7,341 bases of DNA from Thermoguttaceae bacterium (GCA_028695865.1 JAQVID010000142.1:1-7341), one strand, 5' to 3'. Positions 1 to 7,257 are shown, counted from the first letter of the stretch. Notes: a model not told the origin generated them from the sequence alone. Made by a program: numbers and translations.

Positions 1-2320
1 GATGAGTCGGACCATAATTAACGCGGCGTTTCGGAACAATTGTCAGACCATAGAGCGTAACTTTCTCGAACGCGTGAACGTATCCTGTTTCACGATTCCA
101 GAACGGCTCAAAACAGGTCGAAACAAGCAAATGTTTCGCAAGCGGTTCAATCCAGTCCGGGTCAATCTTCGCAACGCAACGCAAATACTTTTTGGACGTT
201 TCAACCCGCTCGCCGGCCAGTATCCAGGCATTCTTCTTTTTAAAGAGTCCGCTTCCGGGCCACAGAAAGAATTTCGCGTTACCGGTCGTCTGATATTCGA
301 GTGATTCCGTTTTCTTGGCGACTCCATAAAGAAGCCCGGTCAGAATCGCCCGGTGTATTGCGTCGTAACGATCCTGATTCTCTTCACGTCGGGCATGAAT
401 CGGCAGTTTGGCCTGCCTCGCCAGTTGCATAAGTTGAAGGTGTATGTCGGACCACTCCCGCATGCGATTATAAGAAAGAAATTTCTGCCGGCAAGCCTTG
501 TTCAGTTGACTTCTCGAAAGGGTATCCTTGAGTGAAACCCAAAAGTCCCAAATTTTCAAAAAAGAGAGAAAATCCGATTGCTCATCGACGAAGACGGCAT
601 GGGCTTCGTCGGCCTTGTTCTGTGCTTCCAGCGGTCGTTCACGCGGGTCCTGAATTTCAAGAACGGACGCGATGATGAGCATTTCACGCAAACAGTCCTC
701 TGTATCGGCCGCAAGTATCATGCGGGCAATTCGCGGATCAACAGGAAGGCGACTGAGTTTGGTTCCAAGCTCGGTCAATTCATTCTTTTCGTCGGTTGCG
801 CCCAGTTCGAACAGCGTTTTATATCCGTCGGTAATTGAGACCATGGAGGGCGGATCGATAAAGGGAAACCGCTCGACGGCTCCCAATCGGAACGCCTTGG
901 TTTGCAAGATAACGGAAGCAAGATTGGTTCGGCGAATTTCAGGCGTTGTATATCGCTGACGCGCATTGTAATCTTCTTCCGAATAGAGTCGAATACAAAC
1001 ACCTGGCCCTGTTCGACCGCAACGGCCCGCTCGCTGATCGGCGGACGCTTGCGAAACCGGCTCCACGGGCAATCGCTGCGTTCGGGACCTCGCCGAATAA
1101 CGCGATATGCGCGCCGTACCGGTGTCGATTACATATCGAATGCCCGGGACCGTTAGCGATGATTCCGCAACGTTCGTCGCGATGACGATTTTACGCCAGG
1201 AGGACACGCGAAATATTTTTTGCTGTTCCGAGGAAGGAAGTCTCGCGTACAGCGGTAATATTTCCGTCTTTCGAGCCGCGTCGTCTCGCGGAATGGAATG
1301 ATGTTTCAGAAGCTTGGCCGTTTCGAAAATATCGCGTTCCGTCGGCATGAAAATGAGCATATCACCACGATCAAGTCGGGCAAGTTCGTCGACGGCTTCG
1401 AGCAGTGCCCGCTGGTGCAAGTCCTCGTCGTCAAGTATTTCTTTTTCGTCGTTGCCGGGGAGTTCATCGACTGGTCGATAAACAATGTCGATCGGATAAC
1501 TTCGCCCGGTGACTTCAAGCACAGGGGCCGGACCTTTGGCAGAAGAGAAATGCCGCGCAAAGCGTTCGGCATCGATCGTCGCGGACGTTATAATCAATTT
1601 CAAATTCGGACGACGCGGAAGTATTCGCTTGAGCATGCCAAGCAGGAAATCAATATTGAGCGAGCGTTCATGCGCCTCGTCGATAATAATCGTATCATAT
1701 TGATCGAAGAACGGATCGGTTTGCGATTCGGCAAGTAAAATACCGTCCGTCATGATTTTTACAAGCGTATTCGGTCCGGTCTCGTCTGTGAATCGAATCT
1801 TGTATCCAATCGTCTGACCAATTCCTGTACCGAGCTCTTCGGCAATTCGTTCCGCGACACTGCGCGCGGCGATACGGCGCGGCTGGGTATGACCTATGGT
1901 CCCAAAAATCCCACGACCCAATTCAAGACAAATTTTCGGAAGTTGTGTCGATTTGCCTGAACCGGTTTCGCCACACAAAACGATTACTTGATGTTCCTGA
2001 ATCAGTTTCGCGATTTCCGTCCGGCGTTCACTCACAGGAAGTTCGCCCGGATATGAAATTTTCGGAATCGACTGACGGCGCTTTTGTGCTTGCTCAACAC
2101 TGGCGGCCATGTCGTCGGCCAGGGTTTTGAGTTCCTTGTCGAACCGTGATTGTTTTTCGAGCGTTGCCGGATTCTGGAACACAAGACTGGTCCCTTTTTC
2201 AGAAGCAAGTTCGGCGAATTGCTTTTCAAGCGTTCCGATGCGGCGTTTAAATCGGAACCGATGAGCAAACATGGTTTGGTCAAGTTGACGTTTTAATTTA
2301 AATAAGGAAAAATCGGTCAT
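1..2320 (-). CDS. hrpA: ATP-dependent RNA helicase HrpA (DEAH box), 5' part; gene continues past the left edge
   Basis: This is a DEAH-box 3'-5' RNA helicase of the HrpA family, a cytoplasmic NTPase linked in E. coli to mRNA processing and rescue of stalled ribosomes. The window holds about 773 residues; E. coli HrpA has about 1300, so the C-terminal part lies outside. Residues 1-90 form the helical N-terminal region, followed by the HrpA-typical lead-in PVSERR. Visible motifs are Walker A GETGSGKST (117-125), QPRRIAA (motif Ia, about 146-152), DEAH (214-217), SAT (246-248), ATNVAESSLT (about 381-390) and QRAGRCGRTGPG (429-440, motif VI with arginine fingers). The ratchet/HA2 region follows, then an OB-fold-like stretch with WPGSGLFKKK near residue 690. 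The frame has no stop to the edge. The start ATG (2318-2320) matches the family N-terminus, but I see no good Shine-Dalgarno before it. The HAD gene stop is 15 bases upstream, so co-transcription is likely. Confidence 0.95.
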   Translation of the reverse strand, partial: MTDFSLFKLKRQLDQTMFAHRFRFKRRIGTLEKQFAELASEKGTSLVFQNPATLEKQSRFDKELKTLADDMAASVEQAQKRRQSIPKISYPGELPVSERRTEIAKLIQEHQVIVLCGETGSGKSTQLPKICLELGRGIFGTIGHTQPRRIAARSVAERIAEELGTGIGQTIGYKIRFTDETGPNTLVKIMTDGILLAESQTDPFFDQYDTIIIDEAHERSLNIDFLLGMLKRILPRRPNLKLIITSATIDAERFARHFSSAKGPAPVLEVTGRSYPIDIVYRPVDELPGNDEKEILDDEDLHQRALLEAVDELARLDRGDMLIFMPTERDIFETAKLLKHHSIPRDDAARKTEILPLYARLPSSEQQKIFRVSSWRKIVIATNVAESSLTVPGIRYVIDTGTARISRYSARSRTQRLPVEPVSQASADQRAGRCGRTGPGVCIRLYSEEDYNARQRYTTPEIRRTNLASVILQTKAFRLGAVERFPFIDPPSMVSITDGYKTLFELGATDEKNELTELGTKLSRLPVDPRIARMILAADTEDCLREMLIIASVLEIQDPRERPLEAQNKADEAHAVFVDEQSDFLSFLKIWDFWVSLKDTLSRSQLNKACRQKFLSYNRMREWSDIHLQLMQLARQAKLPIHARREENQDRYDAIHRAILTGLLYGVAKKTESLEYQTTGNAKFFLWPGSGLFKKKNAWILAGERVETSKKYLRCVAKIDPDWIEPLAKHLLVSTCFEPFWNRETGYVHAFEKVTLYGLTIVPKRRVNYGPTH

Positions 2321-2335
2321 AATATTAAAGAGTTT

Positions 2336-3037
2336 CTATTTGTCAGATTTCAAACGCGGCTCTTTACCACGGGGCGAGTCTGCAATCAAACGGGCAATCA
2401 GTTCGGGGGTGAGTTCGCCGAAAGAGTGAACGAGCATGTCGGCCTTGGCGTATTCATAGGGCAAATGACCTTGGCTGAAAAAACCGATGGTCTTCATTCC
2501 GGCGGCCACTCCGGAGAGTATTCCGCTTTCCGAGTCGTCGATAATTGCGCACTGTGATGGACTCACGTTCATCTCTTGTGCCGCCTTGAGAAAAATGTCC
2601 GGCCACGGTTTGCCGTTTGCGACATCTGTCCCTGAAACGATGCTCTTTAAGTGTGAACGGAGGTCAAAAAAGTCAACGATAAAATGAACATTGATTCCCG
2701 GGCCGGATGAGCCCACCGCAACCGCGAAACCAAACGATTCCAACTGCAACAGGAGTTCTTTTGCTCCGGGAATCAATTTGACTTTCGCCGGAACGTATTC
2801 CCGGTACAGTGTTTCTTTTCGCTCGTCAAGACGACGGATATCTTCAGGCGTGACGTCATGCGGCCAATTGTTCTTAATAATTGCCCGGGAAGTTTGACCA
2901 AACGTCTGCTGAAACAGTTCGGAGGTGAACTCGAAGCCGTCTTCCCGCGCCGCGACCACCCAACTTTCAAAGTGCGCCGGGTTACTGTCGACCAAAACAC
3001 CGTCAATGTCAAATATAAAGCCAAGGGGGTTATTCAT
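2336..3037 (-). CDS. HAD superfamily hydrolase, subfamily IA, beta-phosphoglucomutase-like
   Basis: A complete 233-residue cytoplasmic HAD enzyme with a helical C1 cap. Motif I is FDIDGVLVDS, with nucleophile D10 and general acid/base D12. Motif II is the VGSSGPG loop (S110/S111). Motif III is K143 in NGKPWPDIFL. Motif IV is the acidic pair D167/D168 in IIDDSESG, which binds magnesium. Length and the GKPxPDIFLxAA signature fit the beta-phosphoglucomutase/phosphoglycolate phosphatase-like branch. The sequence shows phosphoryl transfer chemistry but not the substrate: a sugar phosphatase, 2-deoxyglucose-6-phosphatase type or phosphomutase are all possible. The start at 3037 places the nucleophile at residue 10, as expected. 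The upstream bases are A-rich but show no clear Shine-Dalgarno. It ends 15 bases before hrpA on the same strand. The 165-base gap before it, which holds an 8-bp repeat, suggests it may start its own transcript. Confidence 0.92.
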   Translation of the reverse strand: MNNPLGFIFDIDGVLVDSNPAHFESWVVAAREDGFEFTSELFQQTFGQTSRAIIKNNWPHDVTPEDIRRLDERKETLYREYVPAKVKLIPGAKELLLQLESFGFAVAVGSSGPGINVHFIVDFFDLRSHLKSIVSGTDVANGKPWPDIFLKAAQEMNVSPSQCAIIDDSESGILSGVAAGMKTIGFFSQGHLPYEYAKADMLVHSFGELTPELIARLIADSPRGKEPRLKSDK

Positions 3038-3107
3038 ATCGTTATTTACGCTTTCGCTCTTTACTCAAACTGCATGGAATGAACTTCGTTGCCAGGTTGG
3101 AATCATG

Positions 3108-3155
3108 CTGTTGTCTCGTTGTGTCGTTGTCTCGTTGTATTGTTGTATTGTTGTC
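3108..3155. repeat. Imperfect 8-bp tandem repeat (about six units) in the gap upstream of the HAD gene
   Basis: Six contiguous octamers in phase, plus strand: CTGTTGTC (3108), TCGTTGTG (3116), TCGTTGTC (3124), TCGTTGTA (3132), TTGTTGTA (3140), TTGTTGTC (3148). The consensus is TYGTTGTN. They lie in the 165-base non-coding gap 3038-3202, between the stop of the large membrane protein gene and the start of the HAD gene. On the minus strand an exact TTGACA (3152-3157) straddles the distal end of the array. No good -10 box lies 16-18 bases downstream of it, so I do not call a promoter. The rest of the gap shows no terminator-like hairpin with a U-tract and no small gene that I can support. Confidence 0.8.
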
Positions 3156-3202
3156 AAAAATACTTTGGTCTGAATTTTATTGCCCGAGCGTTTTCAGCCG
3201 AA

Positions 3203-5776
3203 TCATTTGCCGCCGGTCGATGTGCTTGTCGGTGTGGTTGTCGGTGCGGTTGCACCGGCGCAATGGTCTGGTTTGACACCGCCAGTTGGTTTGACGTCGC
3301 CAGTTGGTTTGACACCGCTGACCGGTGTTGCTCCGCCGGTTGGCTTGGCTTCGCCTGTTGACTTGACTTCGCCTGTCGGTGTTTTCGGCGAGGGCGTTTC
3401 AGTCGCTCCCTTTTTGTCAGGAGCCGTTACGGCTTTGGCCGGTTGGGACTGCTGTTGAATATGACGTTCGAGCCAACTGCGAATTTGTCGCTGAACCGGC
3501 TGGCTTTGGCGAATCAAAAGACAACATGAGGTCATGTCGTACCAGATAAAATCCTGATTGTCTTTCCATGAGCCCGGCGAAACGGACGTCTTGATTTGTT
3601 CCACAAGCGAACGAACTTGCGATTCACTTGGTTTGGCCGAATCAGGCGGAGCGAATAAATGAACTTCGAATGTTTTATATTCCCGGGCCGCCTCTTGCGA
3701 GGTAAGCAGAATTAAATTGGCGCCAAGCACAACATAATCAAGTTTTAGCGGAGTCAGGAGCGTCGTAAGGACCTGATCTATCGGAATATGATCGACACGA
3801 ATCGCGGCACTGGATTCGCGATTGATTCCTTTTCGGGCAAGTTCGGCGTCGTCGAAAAGAAATTCCAATTTGGCTTCATTGGCAATGAGCCCAATCGGGT
3901 CCATAAGCGGAACATTTTCGAAATAGGAAAGCGACATGGTTTGCGATAGTTTATCCCAACAAGTAATTTCCGGTACAAGCAACTCGTTTGCCATGTCTGT
4001 TTGTCGGGAAAGTATCCGAATTGTTCGCAACTGTTCAAACAGACGCTTCATCGCAAGGTTGTGGTCCGCGGTTTGATTAACATGAAGTGTTTGTTTTTCC
4101 CAATGGAGCGATCCTTTTCCTCCTGCGGAATCCCAACTTCCAGGCGAGATCATCTCTTTAACCAGCCGGGTCAATTCGTCTTGAGTAATCGCGGTCGAAA
4201 GAGCTCGCGGGCGGCCCGACTTATCCGCCGGGGGAGTGCCCCCCGTTTTCGATGCCTGACTCGTCGTGCTCACACTGCCGGACGCCAAACCGCTAAGATC
4301 GAATGAAGCGGCGACAAACGCGTCTTGGTCGGGCATGGTCAGAAGAATGCGCCCGTTTTCTTCCTTGACAAGGAGCTTGCTCAACCTGGCTGTTTCATTC
4401 AGGCTGTCGCGGACCGTTTTGCCTTCGAGTCGAAATTGAACCCGAGCTGAACAAAGCGGGCGAATCTGTTCCATACAATCCAAATCAAATACAATCGGCA
4501 CGCCGGAAAGCCCGGAGAGAATCCGTACCGTTTCCGCAAGAGATTGGCCGGAAAACTCAATGGAAACAAGCGGCTGTGCCAGACGCGATTTCACATCGAT
4601 GATCGGAGTTGTTTTTTTGAGCGGCTGAAGCGATTTGAGCAACGACGCCTGCGTATTGCCGGACTCGCCAAGCACGAATTCTTCTTCATCGTCTTTTTCC
4701 CCCTTCTGATTGGATGGGCCTTTTGAGGTCGGATTCGTCGCGTCAGGGGCTTTCGCCGCGGTCCCGGGTTGCGTTGAATCTCCCGAGCCCTTGGTTCCGT
4801 CCTGTTTGGTCCCATGAGCAACGGTTGAACTTGTGCCCGTCGCGTTGGGGGTCGTCATGAACGGATGGGAGGCCGACGGAGTGGTTGTCGCCGTTGCCGG
4901 GGAAGCGGGTGTTGCGTCCGCAGGATTTCCCGACGCGGCAGGGACAGACTCGGGCGTCATATTGGGAGACTCTGACACACCAGCGGACGCAGGGGGGGCA
5001 GGCGTCTCGAATGGAGATGCAGACGACGCGGGTGTATCGGGCGACTTGGCTTGCGACTTGTCGGGTACCGCTGTGCCCGAGGCTGCGACAGTGTTTGTCC
5101 CTTCGGTGGGTTGAGTCGCGGCTTTTGGCTTTTGCGACGAGTCGTCCTTGACCGTGCTATCGGTGTTGACATTCTTATCGTTATCGACATGAGCAGGCGA
5201 CTCGGCCGACTTTTGATTGGGAACGGCCGTTGCCGTGGGAGGTTCTTTGGCAACCGGAGGACGAACTTGCCTGGAACGAATCACCAGAAGAATCGTGACA
5301 GACAGAAAAAGAACGCAAGCTGTTCCAATGAGCACAAGCAGTAACCGGCTGTTCCACACGCTTTGATCGGCGGCAGGAACATCGTCCAAAACCGGAGGTG
5401 CTTCGAGCGCGGTGGGCAGCACAGGAGGTTTTTTGTTTTCTGTGTCCGTATCTGTTTGTGTCAACGGAATTTCAGGTTCAGACAAGGCAGACAAGATTGG
5501 CGGCATATTCACAACGCGCGCACCGACCGGCACAGAGGCAACTTCCGTGGAAAAAGTTTCGGGGTGAATCGGGGGAACGCTGGCAATATCCGTTTCTGTA
5601 TCCGGGAGAGCGTCTTTTTTTGAAAAACTTTCATCTTCAAGCTTCTGGGGCGGTTGGACAAGTATCATGCCGCCGCATTTGGGACAGGCGACAATTTCGC
5701 CTACGAGCGAAGAGTCAATGACTCCAAAGCGGGCTTCGCATGTCGTACATCTGATTTCGAAAAGTTTTTTGTCCAT
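3203..5776 (-). CDS. Membrane-anchored MJ0042-type zinc-ribbon protein with two secretin-N-terminus-like (STN-like) modules
   Basis: An 857-residue protein of unknown function. Residues 10-34 form a zinc ribbon (C10xxC13 ... C31PKC34GG) of the MJ0042 finger type. An acidic/Pro-rich stretch leads to one hydrophobic membrane segment (about 145-166). A long low-complexity Pro/Thr/Ala/Ser linker runs to about 395, with an acidic patch KDDEEE near 361-366. The C-terminal half contains an STN-like module (402-482), an SPGSW module (530-590), a second STN-like module (611-695) and a second SPGSW module (718-773). A six-unit hexapeptide repeat (800-835) closes the protein. STN-like folds occur in secretin and TonB-transducer periplasmic domains, but no secretin beta-barrel domain is present. 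A longer reading from 5851 is possible. I chose the ATG at 5776 because AAAAGG (5784-5789) sits 7 bases upstream and the zinc ribbon begins right after. A structural or envelope role is inference. Confidence 0.88.
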   Translation of the reverse strand: MDKKLFEIRCTTCEARFGVIDSSLVGEIVACPKCGGMILVQPPQKLEDESFSKKDALPDTETDIASVPPIHPETFSTEVASVPVGARVVNMPPILSALSEPEIPLTQTDTDTENKKPPVLPTALEAPPVLDDVPAADQSVWNSRLLLVLIGTACVLFLSVTILLVIRSRQVRPPVAKEPPTATAVPNQKSAESPAHVDNDKNVNTDSTVKDDSSQKPKAATQPTEGTNTVAASGTAVPDKSQAKSPDTPASSASPFETPAPPASAGVSESPNMTPESVPAASGNPADATPASPATATTTPSASHPFMTTPNATGTSSTVAHGTKQDGTKGSGDSTQPGTAAKAPDATNPTSKGPSNQKGEKDDEEEFVLGESGNTQASLLKSLQPLKKTTPIIDVKSRLAQPLVSIEFSGQSLAETVRILSGLSGVPIVFDLDCMEQIRPLCSARVQFRLEGKTVRDSLNETARLSKLLVKEENGRILLTMPDQDAFVAASFDLSGLASGSVSTTSQASKTGGTPPADKSGRPRALSTAITQDELTRLVKEMISPGSWDSAGGKGSLHWEKQTLHVNQTADHNLAMKRLFEQLRTIRILSRQTDMANELLVPEITCWDKLSQTMSLSYFENVPLMDPIGLIANEAKLEFLFDDAELARKGINRESSAAIRVDHIPIDQVLTTLLTPLKLDYVVLGANLILLTSQEAAREYKTFEVHLFAPPDSAKPSESQVRSLVEQIKTSVSPGSWKDNQDFIWYDMTSCCLLIRQSQPVQRQIRSWLERHIQQQSQPAKAVTAPDKKGATETPSPKTPTGEVKSTGEAKPTGGATPVSGVKPTGDVKPTGGVKPDHCAGATAPTTTPTSTSTGGK
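3272..3379 (-). repeat. 18-bp coding tandem repeat (six units) encoding a PTGGVK-like hexapeptide
   Basis: Six 18-base units in exact phase encode residues 800-835 of the large membrane protein: PTGEVK, STGEAK, PTGGAT, PVSGVK, PTGDVK, PTGGVK. On the plus strand the units begin at 3272, 3290, 3308, 3326, 3344 and 3362. The two at 3272 and 3290 differ at only two bases (TTTGACACCGCCAGTTGG against TTTGACGTCGCCAGTTGG), so that end of the array looks the youngest. A shorter 12-bp duplication (TTGTCGGTGTGG/TTGTCGGTGCGG, 3226-3249) codes for the Thr/Pro/Ser-rich tail beyond it. Units are multiples of three, so copy-number change would keep the frame. Confidence 0.85.
3458..4573 (-). repeat. Ancient internal duplication: (STN-like + SPGSW) module twice within the large membrane protein
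   Basis: Visible only at protein level. Copy A is STN-like 402-482 (bases 4331-4573) plus SPGSW 530-590 (4007-4189). Copy B is STN-like 611-695 (3692-3946) plus SPGSW 718-773 (3458-3625). Paired landmarks are VSIEFSGQSLAETVRIL against MSLSYFENVPLMDPIGL, GRILLT against NLILLT at the ends of the STN-like parts, LVKEMISPGSW against LVEQIKTSVSPGSW, and LHVNQTADHNLAMKRLFEQL against LLIRQSQPVQRQIRSWLE. Order and spacing are conserved, but identity is low. Copy A has an extra Ser/Thr/Gly-rich linker (about 496-525) between its two parts. Confidence 0.7.
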
Positions 5777-5783
5777 AAAACAA

Positions 5784-5789
5784 CCTTTT
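5784..5789 (-). promoter_or_regulatory. Ribosome binding site of the zinc-ribbon membrane protein gene
   Basis: On the minus strand AAAAGG is followed by 7 bases and then the ATG at 5776. It supports this start over the ATG at 5851, which would add 25 residues with no family-like features. Confidence 0.55.
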
Positions 5790-5800
5790 GCAGGTCTCCA

Positions 5801-5828
5801 TTGTCGCGCGGCGTCCTTGTGGTATGAT
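5801..5828 (+). promoter_or_regulatory. Candidate sigma70-type promoter for hisD
   Basis: TTGTCG (5801-5806, 4 of 6 to the -35 consensus) and TATGAT (5823-5828, 5 of 6 to the -10 consensus) are separated by 16 bases. This would start transcription near 5835 and give a leader of roughly 58 bases before the hisD ATG. I see no leader peptide with a run of His codons and no attenuator hairpin in it. Confidence 0.5.
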
Positions 5829-5849
5829 AAATCTATGTTTATCGAATGC

Positions 5850-5855
5850 ATTATA
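5850..5855 (-). promoter_or_regulatory. Candidate -10 box for the minus-strand zinc-ribbon gene
   Basis: A perfect TATAAT on the minus strand (5855 down to 5850) lies about 75 bases upstream of the 5776 start. There is no recognisable -35 at 16-18 bases, so this is weak. If real, it lies just downstream of the plus-strand hisD -10, and the two divergent transcripts would overlap at their 5' ends. Confidence 0.25.
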
Positions 5856-5877
5856 CACGATTATTCAAATTCATTAT

Positions 5878-5882
5878 AGAGG
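5878..5882 (+). promoter_or_regulatory. Ribosome binding site of hisD
   Basis: AGAGG sits 10 bases before the ATG at 5893. It favours this start over the longer reading from 5788, whose extra 35 residues do not resemble HisD and would overlap the 5' region of the divergent gene. Confidence 0.55.
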
Positions 5883-5892
5883 TCTTCTCGCG

Positions 5893-7257
5893 ATGAGTCA
5901 AAACAATTTTAAAATGAGCTGGATCGATACTCGACAAGACGATGTACAAGTCAAAATGGGCGAATTACGAAAAAAACTTAGCCCGAACGGAAATATCGTC
6001 AGTCCCGCCGGAAAAAAAAGAACTTTAGAGACTTTCGGGGAAGCCTTGACTCCTCATCAGGTTGTTAATCGCATTTGCGACGATGTTGCGGCCGGCGGTT
6101 TGACTGCCTTGCTCGATTATAATAAACGAATCGATCACGCCGATTTGACTCCCGAGACAATCAGGGTATCCGAACACGAAATGAGCGAGGCACACGCCAA
6201 AGCCGATCCGGCATACCTTCAAACGATTAAAAATATTAAAAATAATATTTGTGCGTTTCAGCAGGCGATTTTGCACAAGAATATTCGAATTGAACGGCCC
6301 GGAGGCTTTCTGGTTGAACGCTATCGTCCCTTGCGACGAGTTGGAATTTGTGTCCCGGGCGGGGCCGCCGCCTATCCTTCCACTCTCCTCATGACCGCCG
6401 TACCGGCTCAAGTTGCCGGTGTAACGCAAATCGCCGTCATGGCGCCACCGACCGATTTCGGAGCAAATAATCCTGACTTGCTTGCCGCTTGTTGGGAAAT
6501 TGGAGTCCGTGAGGTCTATCGAATGGGTGGAGCGCAGGGGGTGGCCGCCTTTGCTTATGGAGTGACGGGAATCGAACGAGTGGATAAGATCGTCGGACCG
6601 GGTAATTTGTTTGTCGCTCTGGCGAAACAGCGTGTGTATGGCGAAGTCGATATAGACGCCATTGCCGGACCGAGTGAAGTTGTCGTTATTGTTGATGAAT
6701 CGACACACCCGGAATACACCGCGTACGACATGATGGCGCAAGCGGAGCATTCGCCGGGAGCAAGCATTTTGATCGGCTGGGATAAAAACGTCTTGCTCGC
6801 CGCCGAAGAAGCGATTGGAAGCCGTTTGGCAACTGTTTCCCGGGGGGAGCTGGCCCGACAATCTCTGGAGGATTTTGGGGCGATTATCCTGACTCGCTCT
6901 CCTCAGGAAGCGTGTGAAATGACGAACCTGATTGCCCCGGAACACCTTCACATCGCGACCAAAAACGCTGAAGCTCTGGCCGATCAAATCTCGTGTGCAG
7001 GGGCGATTTTCCTTGGTAATTTCACCCCGGTTGCCCTGGGCGATTACGCGGCCGGGCCATCGCATGTTCTGCCAACAAGCGGAACGGCGCGATTTACCGG
7101 CGGTTTAACCTGCAATGATTTTCTGCGAGCCAATAGTATCATTTCGTTTTCTCAAGAAGGACTGGAGCGAATGGCCGACGATATATATCGGTTGGCGACC
7201 ATCGAAGGCTTGACGGCACACCGTGAAAGTGTTGAAATAAGGAGAAAGTCGAAATGA
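5893..7257 (+). CDS. hisD: Histidinol dehydrogenase
   Basis: HisD is the zinc- and NAD-dependent cytoplasmic enzyme that oxidises L-histidinol to L-histidinal and then L-histidine, the last two steps of histidine synthesis. The 454 residues slightly exceed the usual 425-440, mostly through a longer N-terminus. By alignment with E. coli HisD all key residues are present: zinc ligands Q283 and H286 (AQAEH), D384 (GDY) and H443 (LTAH), and catalytic E350/H351 (APEHLH) and H391 (SHVLPT). Other family signatures are RVGICVPGG, MGGAQGVAAFAYG, KIVGPGN and DAIAGPSEV. Start 5893 is chosen by the AGAGG upstream; ATG 5914 (MSWIDTR) is a possible alternative. No other his gene is visible here. Its stop overlaps the next gene by ATGA, which suggests an operon with an oxidoreductase. 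Confidence 0.97.
   Translation: MSQNNFKMSWIDTRQDDVQVKMGELRKKLSPNGNIVSPAGKKRTLETFGEALTPHQVVNRICDDVAAGGLTALLDYNKRIDHADLTPETIRVSEHEMSEAHAKADPAYLQTIKNIKNNICAFQQAILHKNIRIERPGGFLVERYRPLRRVGICVPGGAAAYPSTLLMTAVPAQVAGVTQIAVMAPPTDFGANNPDLLAACWEIGVREVYRMGGAQGVAAFAYGVTGIERVDKIVGPGNLFVALAKQRVYGEVDIDAIAGPSEVVVIVDESTHPEYTAYDMMAQAEHSPGASILIGWDKNVLLAAEEAIGSRLATVSRGELARQSLEDFGAIILTRSPQEACEMTNLIAPEHLHIATKNAEALADQISCAGAIFLGNFTPVALGDYAAGPSHVLPTSGTARFTGGLTCNDFLRANSIISFSQEGLERMADDIYRLATIEGLTAHRESVEIRRKSK
7239..7244 (+). promoter_or_regulatory. Strong Shine-Dalgarno for the Gfo/Idh/MocA gene, inside the hisD 3' end
   Basis: AAGGAG lies 9 bases before the ATG at 7254, within the last codons of hisD. It is the best ribosome binding site in the window and fixes the start of the partial gene. 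Confidence 0.75.

Noticed and set aside
1298..1738. A 146-codon plus-strand open frame
   Set aside because: It is antisense to conserved helicase motifs (DEAH, SAT) of hrpA and shows no domain of its own.
1..2320. Possible frameshifted or degraded hrpA, because only short closed open frames appear in this stretch
   Set aside because: Translating the minus strand from 2320 gives one uninterrupted HrpA-like protein to the window edge. The gene simply lacks its stop inside the window.
3108..3155. CRISPR-like array
   Set aside because: The units are 8 bp and contiguous, without spacers, and no cas gene is present.
3038..3202. Rho-independent terminator after the large membrane protein gene
   Set aside because: I looked for a GC-rich stem followed by a U-tract on either strand and found no convincing one; T-rich stretches lack a stem.
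3180..3458. A 92-codon plus-strand frame with Val/Gly/Pro repeats
   Set aside because: It is the antisense reading of the hexapeptide-repeat tail, so its repeats follow from the real gene on the other strand.
4833..5344. Overlapping plus-strand frames rich in Gly/Ala/Val or Arg
   Set aside because: They are opposite the Pro/Thr/Ala linker of the large protein, and their composition is a mirror of that low-complexity DNA.
5777..5851. Longer N-terminus (25 extra residues) for the zinc-ribbon protein
   Set aside because: The extra part has no family-like feature and no good ribosome binding site; the ATG at 5776 has AAAAGG at proper spacing.
6025..7065. A 346-codon open frame on the minus strand, antisense to hisD
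   Set aside because: It lies wholly inside hisD, whose protein matches its family along its whole length. The antisense product has no recognisable motif and an Arg/Ser/Asn-rich composition typical of shadow frames.
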